Notes: a model not told the origin generated them from the sequence alone. 64,000 bases of DNA from Salegentibacter maritimus (GCF_016236915.1 NZ_JAEHOK010000006.1:1-64000), one strand, 5' to 3'. Counted from the first letter of the stretch, positions 7,396-15,635 are shown. Made by a program: numbers and translations.

Positions 7396-7566
7396 TACCC
7401 CATCTAATTGCAAATAATCTTTAGACTTATTTGAATAAAAAACGATCACATTATAAAATTGCAAACCCTGAAATTTCATAGGTTTAATATACTTCAAAAA
7501 GCTGAAATTGAGCGTTAATTCAATTTTAAATCAATGTTTATATTTTACAAATCCTAAAGAGAAGCT

Positions 7567-7574
7567 TACTTTTG
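7567..7574 (+). promoter_or_regulatory. -7 box of the DUF3050 gene, leaderless arrangement
   Basis: TACTTTTG is followed after exactly four bases by the ATG at 7579, which places the predicted transcription start at or next to the start codon. Confidence 0.55.
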
Positions 7575-7578
7575 CAGC

Positions 7579-8391
7579 ATGGGAAAGAAAAATAAAATAG
7601 ACGAGGTAAACAGGGCGCTACAGCCTAAAGTAAACCAACTTTTAGATCATTCTTTATATCAACAAATAACTACCCCCGAGCATTTACGGATATTTATGGA
7701 ACATCACGTTTTTGCCGTTTGGGATTTTATGTCGTTGCTTACTGCTTTACAGGAAAAATTTACCAGAACCACTAATCCGTGGGTTCCGGTTGGCAATCCG
7801 GAGATAAGATATCTAATCAATGAAATTGTACTGGCCGAAGAAACCGATATTAATTACTTCGGAGATCGTCAAAGCCATTTTGAAATGTACCTGGATGCTA
7901 TGCAAAAAAGCGGTGCTGATACAAAAAAAATCACCGATTTTTTACTACAGGTTTCCCATGGTACAGATATTTTTCTACTAATTGCAGCTACAAAACTTCC
8001 CCATAATATAAAAATCTTTCTAAAAAACACTTTTGAGGTTATTGATGAAGGAGAAACCCATAAAATAGCCTCGGCCTTTACATTTGGCCGCGAAGGCTTA
8101 ATTCCCAGCATGTTTAATTCTATTATAGAGAACGTACAGAAGAATTTCCCTAAAGAAGACCTTAGCCTTTTTAAATACTATTTTGACAGGCATATAGAAC
8201 TAGATGGTGATGAGCACGGCCCCATGGCTTTTAAAATGATAGAAGAGCTTTGTGGTAATGATGAAGAAAAATGGAAAGAAGTCTATCTTACCGCAGAAAA
8301 AGCCCTTGACGCCCGTTTAGAACTATGGAAGGGCATTGAAAAGGAAATTTCAGAGAATAATATAGATTCCAGGAAATTGCAAACGGCTTAA
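7579..8391 (+). CDS. DUF3050 family protein (haem-oxygenase-like fold predicted)
   Basis: The 270-residue protein matches the DUF3050 family by its sequence of blocks: LYQQITTPEHLRIFMEHHVFAVWDFMSLL (27-55), NEIVLAEETDINYFGDR, FTFGREGLIPSMF and YYFDRHIELDGDEHGPMAF. It is all-helical, soluble, and has no signal peptide. The repeated acidic/His motifs (EHHVF, LAEETD, ETHKIA, DGDEHG) are spaced as in haem-oxygenase-like proteins, some of which are diiron oxygenases; a metal-dependent oxidase role is only a hypothesis. It stands alone, with repeats downstream. Confidence 0.8.
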   Translation: MGKKNKIDEVNRALQPKVNQLLDHSLYQQITTPEHLRIFMEHHVFAVWDFMSLLTALQEKFTRTTNPWVPVGNPEIRYLINEIVLAEETDINYFGDRQSHFEMYLDAMQKSGADTKKITDFLLQVSHGTDIFLLIAATKLPHNIKIFLKNTFEVIDEGETHKIASAFTFGREGLIPSMFNSIIENVQKNFPKEDLSLFKYYFDRHIELDGDEHGPMAFKMIEELCGNDEEKWKEVYLTAEKALDARLELWKGIEKEISENNIDSRKLQTA

Positions 8392-8424
8392 AGGATTCCT
8401 TTAACAATAAATAAACCTTACACC

Positions 8425-8495
8425 ATCGTCCTTCTGTTGCAAAAACTTTCGGGGTTATTTCAGAGCTTGCCCTAAAAATTATTCGGAGATCTAAT
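8425..8495. repeat. degenerate copy of the dispersed repeat
   Basis: Traces of the long form are visible: ATCGTCCTTCTGTTGC at the start, then TTATTTCAGAGCTTGCC and GGAGATCTAA. The second half is not preserved. Confidence 0.5.
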
Positions 8496-8532
8496 TAAAT
8501 ATATATGAGACAGTCGGAAAAATTCTTAAAAT

Positions 8533-8635
8533 CGTCATCCTGAATTTATTTCAGAGCCTGCTCCGATTTTTTATCGGGGATCTAAAATATTGATAATCAA
8601 AACATCTTAGAAGCCGAAACAAGTTCAGCTTGACG
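8533..8635. repeat. dispersed palindromic repeat, long form
   Basis: The copy starts CGTCATCCTGAATTTATTTC and ends ACAAGTTCAGCTTGACG. It carries the long-form insert with a CCGAT/ATCGG hairpin. It contains the intact sequence AACAAGTTCAGCT (8618-8630), which is the unoccupied version of the site into which the IS110 element at 1-1200 is inserted. Confidence 0.85.
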
Positions 8636-8670
8636 AAACTAGACATTTCAGACAGCCTTTTATAAAAAAA

Positions 8671-8795
8671 CTTCATGCTGAACCTGCCCGTCCGTTCAGG
8701 CGGGCTTATTTAAGACTTTATCCCAAATTTACTTCGGGAATCTAACACGAATAGTATCTATCAACTTAGACCCTGAAACCGTTTCAGGGTGACGT
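8671..8795. repeat. dispersed palindromic repeat, variant long form
   Basis: This copy has a GC-rich inner hairpin (CCTGCCCG...CGGGC) and ends ACCCTGAAACCGTTTCAGGG followed by TGACG. Together with the two preceding copies it fills almost all of the 416-base gap between DUF3050 and the ferredoxin gene; no gene is seen there. Confidence 0.7.
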
Positions 8796-8807
8796 CTAAA
8801 AATAATT

Positions 8808-9143
8808 TTAAGGTGCTTCAGGAGCAAGTTTTACCTCCAAACCATCTAATTGTTCGGTAATAGGAATCTGGCAACTTAATCGGCTATTATCTTCCACAAA
8901 AAATGCCTGGTCCAGCATATCTTCCTCCTCCATACTTTGCTCGGGCAAAACATGTTCTAAATTAAGAATATAACACTGGCACGAGGCACACATAGCCATT
9001 CCGCCACAAATTCCAATAGTGCCTTCCTGGGCAAGTTCATAAGAACGAACTACCTCCATAAGGTTCATATTCATATCTGTTGGAGCATCTACTACGTGAG
9101 CTTCTCCTTCCCGGTCTATTATTGTTATTTTTATATCAGACAT
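8808..9143 (-). CDS. [2Fe-2S] ferredoxin, adrenodoxin type
   Basis: This 111-residue electron carrier binds a [2Fe-2S] cluster through CGGMAMCASC plus a later cysteine in RLSCQIP, the spacing of vertebrate-type/ISC ferredoxins. The start at MSDIKITII (9143) is chosen because the alternative TTG at 9152 lies in the T run of the preceding terminator. It follows a ferredoxin-NADP reductase, NifU-like and Mrp genes in the same direction, so it likely receives electrons from that reductase or serves cluster assembly. Confidence 0.93.
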   Translation of the reverse strand: MSDIKITIIDREGEAHVVDAPTDMNMNLMEVVRSYELAQEGTIGICGGMAMCASCQCYILNLEHVLPEQSMEEEDMLDQAFFVEDNSRLSCQIPITEQLDGLEVKLAPEAP

Positions 9144-9149
9144 AGTTCG

Positions 9150-9186
9150 CAAAAAACTTCACAGGTCCTGGAGACCTGTAAGGTTT
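9150..9186 (-). terminator. terminator between the reductase and ferredoxin genes
   Basis: On the minus strand ACAGGTC (from 9179) pairs with GACCTGT (to 9161), extended by CTT/GAAG wobble pairing, and is followed by six Ts (9151-9156). It separates the ferredoxin from the upstream genes, perhaps as an attenuator. Confidence 0.75.
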
Positions 9187-9192
9187 ATAATT

Positions 9193-10254
9193 TTAATTTA
9201 TACTCTTTACAACTTCTTTTTTCGCCTCTTTCTTACTGCCATCAAAACCACTAACTCCGCTTACGGTGGTATACTTCATCACATACTTTTTATCTGGAAA
9301 GATGCGTTGGTAAGCACTTTGGCACATAATGGCCGCCTCGTGAAAACCACATAAAATCAATTTTAATTTTCCGGGATAGGTATTAACATCTCCAATAGCA
9401 TACACCCCGGGGATATTGGTTTGATAATCGTAAGAATTATCAACTTTAATCGCATTCTTTTCTATCTCCAGCCCCCAGTCGGCAATAGGACCTAATTTTG
9501 GGGAAAGTCCGAATAGCGGAATAAAGTAATCGGTCTCCTTAATTTCTTTTTCAGAAGCTGAAGCTTTATGGGTAATCACTACACTTTCCAGCTCATTTTC
9601 ACCTTTAAGATCGGTTACCTCAGCATTGGTGATAAGGTTTATTTTTCCAATTTTCGAAAGTTCTTCTACTTTCTCTACAGAATCTAAAGCACCGCGGAAA
9701 TCGCTTCTTCGGTGTACCAGCGATACTTCTGAAGCAACATCAGCCAAATAAATAGCCCAATCTAATGCTGAATCACCACCACCGGCAATTACTACTTTTT
9801 TATCCCGGTAAACCTCGGGCTCCCTAATGATGTAAGCCACCCCTTTATCTTCGAAATTGGCAATATTGGCAATTGGGGGTTTTCTTGGTTCAAAACTTCC
9901 CAAACCTCCGGCTATTACCACTACAGGAGCGTGATGTTTAGTTCCTTTATTAGTGGTAACTATAAAACTACCGTCCTCTTGCTTATCTATGGTTTGCGCC
10001 CTTTCCCCAAGCGTAAATCCCGGTTCAAAAGGCTTTATTTGTTCCATTAAATTCGTTACCAGGTCTCCTGCCAGGACCTCGGGAAATCCAGGAATATCGT
10101 AAATGGGCTTTTTAGGGTAAATCTCAGAACATTGCCCTCCTGGTTGAGGAAGTGCATCTATTAAATGACATTTTAACTTTAGCAATCCGGCTTCAAAAAC
10201 CGCAAAAAGGCCTGTTGGCCCTGCGCCAATTATAAGTATATCGGTTTTAATCAT
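9193..10254 (-). CDS. ferredoxin-NADP(+) reductase, thioredoxin-reductase-like
   Basis: This 353-residue flavoprotein transfers electrons between NADPH and ferredoxin. The FAD-binding motif is DILIIGAGPTGLFAVFEAG at the N-terminus, the NAD(P)-binding motif is KVVIAGGGDSALDWAIYL in the middle, followed by HRRSDFRG, which suits NADPH, and the C-terminal FAD motif is GVYAIGDVNTYPGKLKLI. It lacks the CxxC redox pair of thioredoxin reductases, which marks the TrxR-like FNR group (YumC type). The adjacent ferredoxin is its obvious partner. Confidence 0.92.
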   Translation of the reverse strand: MIKTDILIIGAGPTGLFAVFEAGLLKLKCHLIDALPQPGGQCSEIYPKKPIYDIPGFPEVLAGDLVTNLMEQIKPFEPGFTLGERAQTIDKQEDGSFIVTTNKGTKHHAPVVVIAGGLGSFEPRKPPIANIANFEDKGVAYIIREPEVYRDKKVVIAGGGDSALDWAIYLADVASEVSLVHRRSDFRGALDSVEKVEELSKIGKINLITNAEVTDLKGENELESVVITHKASASEKEIKETDYFIPLFGLSPKLGPIADWGLEIEKNAIKVDNSYDYQTNIPGVYAIGDVNTYPGKLKLILCGFHEAAIMCQSAYQRIFPDKKYVMKYTTVSGVSGFDGSKKEAKKEVVKSIN

Positions 10255-10281
10255 ATTTGCATATTTATGCGAGGCTAGCGC

Positions 10282-10524
10282 CTACTTTTGAATATTTACC
10301 ACACTTTCTATTTGCGGTACATATTTTTTAATTGTCATTTCTACTCCCGATTTAAGCGTCATTTGATTTACGGTACAATCTACACAGGCACCTTCCAAAC
10401 GCACTTTAACCAGCCTATCGTTTTCGATAGAGATCAAAGAAATGTTCCCTCCATCACTTTCCAGGAAAGGACGAATTTCGTCTAGCGCTTTCTCTACATT
10501 TATTTTTACTTCTTCGCTCGTCAT
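10282..10524 (-). CDS. NifU C-terminal-domain protein (Nfu-type Fe-S carrier)
   Basis: The 80-residue protein is a stand-alone Nfu domain with the CVDC motif (37-40 region: EGACVDCTVNQMTLKSGVE), which holds a labile [4Fe-4S] cluster between two subunits and hands it to apo-enzymes. It begins MTSEEVKINVEKALDEIRPFLESDGGNISL, the normal start of the domain. It lies seven bases downstream of mrp and 28 bases upstream of the reductase gene, in an iron-sulfur operon. Confidence 0.93.
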   Translation of the reverse strand: MTSEEVKINVEKALDEIRPFLESDGGNISLISIENDRLVKVRLEGACVDCTVNQMTLKSGVEMTIKKYVPQIESVVNIQK

Positions 10525-10530
10525 TTATTT

Positions 10531-11658
10531 TTATTTAACTGCACTACACCCTGCCATTGTAGTAATCTTAATTGCTTCAGTTGGAGGCAGGCTCTTATTT
10601 CGGTTCACTGTTTCCTGAACCATTTTACGCGTAATTTCTTGAAAGGCTGTTTCCAGAGGCGTTGATTCCTGCAAGGCTGCAGGACGTCCAATATCTCCAG
10701 ATTCCCTTAAACTTTGAACAAGTGGAATTTCACCTAAAAACGGTGCATCAATATCTTTTGAAAGATTTTTAGCACCTTCTTTTCCGAAGATATAATATTT
10801 ATTTTCAGGCAATTCTTCGGGAGTAAAATAGGCCATATTCTCTACGATTCCCAAAACAGGAACATTAATACTTTCCTGGCGGAACATCGCAACTCCTTTT
10901 TTAGCATCGGCCAGGGCCACATTTTGGGGGGTACTAACTACTACCGAACCGGTAACCGGTAGTGACTGCATAATAGATAAATGTATATCTCCGGTTCCCG
11001 GTGGAAGATCTACTAAAAGGAAATCCAGCTCTCCCCAGGCCGCATCAAAAATCATTTGATTTAAAGCTTTAGAAGCCATAGGCCCACGCCATATTACCGC
11101 CTGATTTGGTTTGGTAAAAAAACCGATAGAAAGAACTTTTACGCCATAATTTTCTACAGGCTTCATTTTAGACTTTCCGTCTAAATTTACCGAAAGAGGT
11201 CTTTCAGCTTCTACATCGAACATCATAGGAATAGAAGGTCCATAAATATCGGCATCTAAAATTCCTACTCTAAAACCCATTTTAGACAAAGTTACTGCCA
11301 GGTTCGCCGTTACCGTAGATTTACCAACCCCTCCTTTTCCGGAAGCTACAGCAATAATATTGGAAATTCCGGGAATAGCTTTTCCTTTAATTTCCGGCTT
11401 TTTATCGGCAGCTTCTACTTTTATATTTACTTTTACCTTTGCTTTTTGGTTTACATGCTCATGGATAGCCTTCATTACATCTACCTCTGCCCGTTTTTTA
11501 ATATGTAAAGCAGGAGTTTGCATCACCAAATCTACCACTACCTCGTCCCCAAAGCTCATTACATTTTGAACAATCCCGCTTTCCACCATGTTTTTACCTT
11601 CTCCGGCCACAGAGATAGTTTCAAGCGCTTTTAATATTTCTTTTCTGTCTAACTTCAT
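10531..11658 (-). CDS. apbC: Mrp/NBP35-family iron-sulfur carrier ATPase
   Basis: This 375-residue P-loop protein carries Fe-S clusters to target enzymes. The N-terminal 90 residues are a MIP18 (DUF59) domain (DRKEILKALETISVAGEGKNMVESGIVQNV), followed by the deviant Walker A motif SGKGGVGKSTVTANLA, the switch DADIYGPSIPMM and LLVDLPPGTGD. The C-terminus ends TMAGCSAVK with a single Cys rather than the usual CxxC in the core. It is the first gene of the mrp-nfu-reductase-ferredoxin series. A 9-bp hairpin (11699-11735) of unknown role lies upstream. Confidence 0.93.
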   Translation of the reverse strand: MKLDRKEILKALETISVAGEGKNMVESGIVQNVMSFGDEVVVDLVMQTPALHIKKRAEVDVMKAIHEHVNQKAKVKVNIKVEAADKKPEIKGKAIPGISNIIAVASGKGGVGKSTVTANLAVTLSKMGFRVGILDADIYGPSIPMMFDVEAERPLSVNLDGKSKMKPVENYGVKVLSIGFFTKPNQAVIWRGPMASKALNQMIFDAAWGELDFLLVDLPPGTGDIHLSIMQSLPVTGSVVVSTPQNVALADAKKGVAMFRQESINVPVLGIVENMAYFTPEELPENKYYIFGKEGAKNLSKDIDAPFLGEIPLVQSLRESGDIGRPAALQESTPLETAFQEITRKMVQETVNRNKSLPPTEAIKITTMAGCSAVK

Positions 11659-11698
11659 TTAAAAAATATTTATTATCCCAAAAAGTCAGGATACTTTT

Positions 11699-11735
11699 AG
11701 CTGCCTGTTAAGTATTTTCTATAATTCAGGCAGCT
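11699..11735. other. unassigned hairpin between alkyltransferase-like gene and mrp
   Basis: AGCTGCCTG and CAGGCAGCT form a perfect 9-bp stem with a 19-base loop. It has no T run in either direction, so it is not a standard terminator; a leader or a protein site for mrp is possible. Confidence 0.5.
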
Positions 11736-11853
11736 TATATAGATTCATTCTAAACGCAAATATAAGTGTAAAAGCTAAGAAAACGAAGTATTTGACCATA
11801 ATTGATTTATTCAGGAATAAAGCAAAGCTATAGTGTTATTATGAGCAAAATTT

Positions 11854-12183
11854 CTATTTTATTTCTTCCATGGGATCCCAAAAGTATTTTTCAAGATCCT
11901 GCACTTTATTATCTTTCACTTTAACACCTTCGGCAGCTAGCATTTGTTGCATTGCATTATGATCGCCAAAATGACTTTTCCCGGTAAGGAGTCCATTTCT
12001 ATTCACCACCCGGTGTGCAGGCACATCGTCCAGGCCTTTTGCCGAATTCATAGCATAGCCCACCATTCTCGCACTTTTTGCCGCACCTATACATTTTGCG
12101 ATCGCACCATAAGATGTAACTTTTCCGTCTGGTATTTGTCTCACCACATCGTAAACCCTTTCAAAAAAACTTTTTTCTTCCAA
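11854..12183 (-). CDS. atl: alkyltransferase-like protein (MGMT family, no active Cys)
   Basis: The 109-residue protein is the DNA-binding domain of the O6-alkylguanine transferase family: VVRQIPDGKVTSYGAIAKCIGAAKSARMVGYAMN (13-46) is the helix-turn-helix with the arginine finger. Where true transferases have PCHRV, this one has PAHRVVN, so it cannot accept the alkyl group. Such alkyltransferase-like proteins bind and bend alkylated DNA and recruit nucleotide excision repair. It begins two bases after the LysE-type gene and is probably co-transcribed with trmB and that gene. Confidence 0.9.
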   Translation of the reverse strand: MEEKSFFERVYDVVRQIPDGKVTSYGAIAKCIGAAKSARMVGYAMNSAKGLDDVPAHRVVNRNGLLTGKSHFGDHNAMQQMLAAEGVKVKDNKVQDLEKYFWDPMEEIK

Positions 12184-12185
12184 AA

Positions 12186-12809
12186 CTAGACGTAATAAAT
12201 TCTTATAAGTGTAACAATAACTAAGATGAGCATTAATGCGGTCATAAAATAATTGGAATATTTTGAAACAGCTTCTGCCTGTTTTTCAATTCTAACAAAA
12301 GAAAGCACATAAGCATACAAGGTAGTAAAACTGCCCAGGGAAGCGGCCAAAATAAACGCGACAATCCGGGACCAATCGTAAGAGCTTCCCACTCCAATAT
12401 TTAATGCCCCTGCTATGGCCACAAAGTAAGGAACCGGAAAAATATTTAGGCCGGCCACCAGCATTCCCTTAAAGATGCTATTGGAGTTTGCTTTGCTTGA
12501 TTTATGTTCTATCCCCCCTCGCTTTTTTGCCTGAATAAAAAAATAAATACTTAAGAGTATAAATACAACCAGGCCTGTACGCAGTAGAACATTCTGGACA
12601 AATTCATTTTTAAATATATATTTTGCCAGTAAAACAGCAACGGTAGCTTGAATAACAACTACAATAGTAGCCCCAAATGCAACATAAAGCCCGTTTTTCT
12701 TTCCTTTTTCAACACAGGTTTTAGCCACAGTCATATTTACCAAGCCCGGCGGCACGACTCCAAGTAGTGCCGCAAAATAAGTAATTAGAAAAAGCTTTGT
12801 TTCTTCCAA
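12186..12809 (-). CDS. LysE/RhtB-family exporter
   Basis: This 207-residue inner-membrane protein has six predicted hydrophobic segments and begins TKLFLITYFAALLGVVPPGLVNMTVAKTCVEKGKKNGLYVAFGA, the LysE-type opening with a Pro-Gly pair in the first helix. Members export amino acids or similar metabolites; the substrate cannot be read from sequence. It lies between trmB and atl on one transcript with very short spacers. Confidence 0.85.
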   Translation of the reverse strand: MEETKLFLITYFAALLGVVPPGLVNMTVAKTCVEKGKKNGLYVAFGATIVVVIQATVAVLLAKYIFKNEFVQNVLLRTGLVVFILLSIYFFIQAKKRGGIEHKSSKANSNSIFKGMLVAGLNIFPVPYFVAIAGALNIGVGSSYDWSRIVAFILAASLGSFTTLYAYVLSFVRIEKQAEAVSKYSNYFMTALMLILVIVTLIRIYYV

Positions 12810-12816
12810 AAGGGAC

Positions 12817-13491
12817 TTATTTTATTCTAAATTGAATATAGGTTATTGGTTTTCCCCGCTCAAGATACTGTTTTTCGTAGAAAGTTTGAATCTCCCTTAC
12901 TTCTTTTGGAGAATATTCATTTTTATAGATATCGTGATGCGCATAAAGAACTTCATGACCTTCGCCATGAAGCAAGCCAAGCGTGTAGCCATGCATAAAT
13001 TCACTATCGGTTTTAAGGTTCACCCGTCCTTCGGCTTTTAAAATATCTTTATATTTTTGAAGAAACTCACTGTTTGTTAAGCGGTGTTTGGTACGCTTAT
13101 ATTTAATTTGCGGATCGGGAAAAGTGATCCAAATTTCATCTACCTCGTCTTCTGCAAAAACCCGATCTATTAATTCTATTTGAGTTCTTAGAAAAGCAAC
13201 GTTTGCCAGGTCTTCTTCCAGGGCAGTTTTTGCCCCTCTCCAAAAACGGGCACCTTTAATGTCTATTCCTATAAAATTCTTTCCCGAATCCTGTTTAGAA
13301 AGACCTATGGTATATTCTCCTTTCCCACAACCCAATTCCAACACTATAGGATTATTGTTTTTAAAGAAATCTTTTTTCCAATTTCCTTTTAATTTAAACT
13401 GGTCCTTCTCCAATTCTTCCCGGGAGGGCTGTATTACATTTTCAAATGTTTCGTTCTCCCTAAATCGTCTTAGTTTATTTTTACTTCCCAC
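12817..13491 (-). CDS. trmB: tRNA (guanine(46)-N7)-methyltransferase
   Basis: This enzyme places m7G at position 46 of tRNA. The SAM site is VLELGCGKGEYTIGLS (near 50-65), followed by FIGIDIKGARFWRGAKTA, and the catalytic region EIWITFPDPQIKYKRTKHRLTN typical of TrmB. The length, 224 residues, is normal. It heads the trmB-lysE-atl operon and diverges from the glycosyltransferase gene. Confidence 0.95.
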   Translation of the reverse strand: MGSKNKLRRFRENETFENVIQPSREELEKDQFKLKGNWKKDFFKNNNPIVLELGCGKGEYTIGLSKQDSGKNFIGIDIKGARFWRGAKTALEEDLANVAFLRTQIELIDRVFAEDEVDEIWITFPDPQIKYKRTKHRLTNSEFLQKYKDILKAEGRVNLKTDSEFMHGYTLGLLHGEGHEVLYAHHDIYKNEYSPKEVREIQTFYEKQYLERGKPITYIQFRIK

Positions 13492-13547
13492 GCCTTAATT
13501 TAATATTTTGGTAAAACTAAAGAAAATAGCGCACAGGCCATTAATAA

Positions 13548-13555
13548 TATATTTG
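13548..13555 (+). promoter_or_regulatory. -7 box of the glycosyltransferase gene, leaderless arrangement
   Basis: TATATTTG is followed by four bases and then ATG at 13560. No clear TTG is seen at the usual -33 distance. Confidence 0.5.
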
Positions 13556-13559
13556 ATAT

Positions 13560-14618
13560 ATGCCTAAGAAACGAATTTTAGTAGCGGTTTTAAATTGGGG
13601 ACTTGGCCATGCTACACGATGTATCCCAATTATTAAAGCCTTGCAAGAGCACGATTTCAAGGTTTTTATCGCTTCAGACGGGGCTGCGCTGGAATTACTA
13701 AAAAAAGAATTCCCCAATATTAAAGCTTTCGAACTTCCTTCCTATAATATTTCCTATAGCAAATCTGCCCACACTTTTAAATGGAAATTACTTAGGGAAA
13801 CTCCAGGAATTCTAAAGGCAATAAATAGGGAAAAAAAGGAGGTTAAAAGGCTTGTTGAAGCTTATAAATTTTCCGGAATAATCTCTGACAACCGATTTGG
13901 CTGCAGACATAGTAAAATTAACTCTGTTTTTATTACCCATCAGCTAAATGTTCTAAGTGGCAGCACCACCTATTTAAGCAGTAATATGCACCAAAAATAT
14001 ATTTCAAAGTTTAATGAATGTTGGGTTCCCGATCTACCTGGAAACAACAATTTAAGCGGTATGATGGGACATTTAAAAAAAACACCTGCAAATGTGAAGT
14101 ATATTGGGCCGCTTAGCCGATTTAAGAATACGCCTCAACCAAAAAAATATAATTATGCAGTAATCTTATCGGGGCCAGAACCCCAAAGAACAATGCTTGA
14201 AAAAAAGCTACTTTACTCGTTTAAAGCATCTGACAAAAAAATTATCCTGGTAAGAGGAGTGATAAACGAAAAGGAGATGTTATCTAGCAATAAGAATATC
14301 TACATCAAAAATTACTTAACTTCAGAAGCCCTGCAAAAAGTGATTCTGGAAAGCGATTTAATTATTTGCCGTTCTGGATACTCCAGTATAATGGATTTGG
14401 CCAAACTAGAAAAAAAAGCATTTTTTATCCCTACCCCGGGACAATACGAACAACAGTATTTAGCCAAAAAATTTATGAAACAAGGTGTTGCAGCTTATTG
14501 TCAACAGGAAAATTTTACAATTTCAAAACTTGATGATTCAAAACATTTTTCAGGCTTCGGGGGTTTCAATTTCAGTGTCGATTTCCGGGATTTCTTTACT
14601 TTTTTCGAGCGTAAATGA
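13560..14618 (+). CDS. MurG-like glycosyltransferase (GT28 C-terminal fold)
   Basis: The 352-residue protein has the GT-B organisation. The N-terminal half begins RILVAVLNWGLGHATRCIPIIKALQ, with the GLGHATR loop of the MurG/UGT type, and the C-terminal half has ILESDLIICRSGYSSIMDLAKLEKKAFFIPTPGQYEQQYLAKKF, the nucleotide-sugar binding region. The substrate is unknown; it could act on a lipid or secondary metabolite. No transmembrane segment is seen. Its last 69 bases overlap the 3' end of the convergent kinase gene, and its final residues are Phe-rich (GFNFSVDFRDFFTFFERK). Confidence 0.8.
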   Translation: MPKKRILVAVLNWGLGHATRCIPIIKALQEHDFKVFIASDGAALELLKKEFPNIKAFELPSYNISYSKSAHTFKWKLLRETPGILKAINREKKEVKRLVEAYKFSGIISDNRFGCRHSKINSVFITHQLNVLSGSTTYLSSNMHQKYISKFNECWVPDLPGNNNLSGMMGHLKKTPANVKYIGPLSRFKNTPQPKKYNYAVILSGPEPQRTMLEKKLLYSFKASDKKIILVRGVINEKEMLSSNKNIYIKNYLTSEALQKVILESDLIICRSGYSSIMDLAKLEKKAFFIPTPGQYEQQYLAKKFMKQGVAAYCQQENFTISKLDDSKHFSGFGGFNFSVDFRDFFTFFERK

Positions 14619-15635
14619 GAATTCACTACCCACACCAAAAACACTTTCTACATATATTTTTTCATCGTGGGCTTCAATAATATGCTTCACTATAGAGAGC
14701 CCTAAACCCGAACCACCTTCCTTTCTGGAGCCACTTTTATCTACACGGTAAAACCTTTCAAAAACACGAGGGAGGTTTTCTTCTTCAATTCCTTCACCAT
14801 TATCGGTTACCCGCACTATCACTTTATTTTTTATAAGGTTTTCTATGCTAATTTCGGTAGTCCCGTCCTCCTTTCCATATTTGATAGAGTTTACAATTAG
14901 ATTCGTTAAAATCTGCTGAATTCGATCCCTATCGCCATAAACCCAAATAGGCTTATCATAATCAATATCAAAAGTAAGCGTGATATTCTTTTTTGCAGCC
15001 TTCATTTCCAGAAGGTCAAATGAGCCCTGAATTATTTCTACAATATTAAAATCTTCTTTTTCTAAATGGAGGTCTCCTGTCTCTAGTTTGGTAATCATAT
15101 CTAAGTCCCGAACTATATAAATAAGACGTTCTACACCTTTACTTGCACGCTGCAAATATTTTTTACGTACCGTTTTATCTTTCATGGCACCATCAAGCAA
15201 GGTAAGTATGTACCCCTGAACTGTAAATAAAGGAGTTTTAAGTTCGTGCGAGACATTACCCATAAATTCTTTTCTATAGGTTTCGCGAACCTTAAGGCTA
15301 TCTATCTCCAGCTTCTTGTCTTTGGTAAATTTTTCAACTTCGCGGGTAAGTGTAGCCATATCGGTAGTAACCCGGTTAGGACTTAGGCTAGTAGATTCCA
15401 AAAGTGAAACATTATCGTATATCTTTTTTATTCGCTTATAAATAAAATGTTCTACCCTATATTGGATAATAAAAAAAGAAACAAAATAGGTAATAAGTAT
15501 AAAAGTAAAAAAAGGGCCAAGTAAAAGGCCACTGGTAAAATGTGCAAAGCCTGCCAACACTATACTCAAAAATACGGTAATATAGAGTGAAGTCTTTATC
15601 GCAAACTTATATGAACGTTTAAACTTTTTTGCCAT
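14550..15635 (-). CDS. phoR: PhoR-like sensor histidine kinase
   Basis: The 361-residue kinase has two N-terminal membrane helices close together (about 11-30 and 33-55), so it has almost no periplasmic domain, like PhoR. Then come the HisKA domain with EFMGNVSHELKTPLFTVQGYI (phosphorylated His) and the HATPase domain with NLIVNSIKYG, RVTDNGEGIEEENL, and GGSGLGLSIVKHII. It overlaps the response-regulator gene by one base (TAATG), so the two are translated together. The phosphate-sensing role is inferred from the pairing and overall layout; no PhoU or Pst gene is in the window. Confidence 0.85.
   Translation of the reverse strand: MAKKFKRSYKFAIKTSLYITVFLSIVLAGFAHFTSGLLLGPFFTFILITYFVSFFIIQYRVEHFIYKRIKKIYDNVSLLESTSLSPNRVTTDMATLTREVEKFTKDKKLEIDSLKVRETYRKEFMGNVSHELKTPLFTVQGYILTLLDGAMKDKTVRKKYLQRASKGVERLIYIVRDLDMITKLETGDLHLEKEDFNIVEIIQGSFDLLEMKAAKKNITLTFDIDYDKPIWVYGDRDRIQQILTNLIVNSIKYGKEDGTTEISIENLIKNKVIVRVTDNGEGIEEENLPRVFERFYRVDKSGSRKEGGSGLGLSIVKHIIEAHDEKIYVESVFGVGSEFSFTLEKSKEIPEIDTEIETPEA

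Noticed and set aside
8425-8795. CRISPR array or tandem repeat
   Set aside because: The copies are few, unlike in length, lack uniform spacers, and match the dispersed palindromic family.
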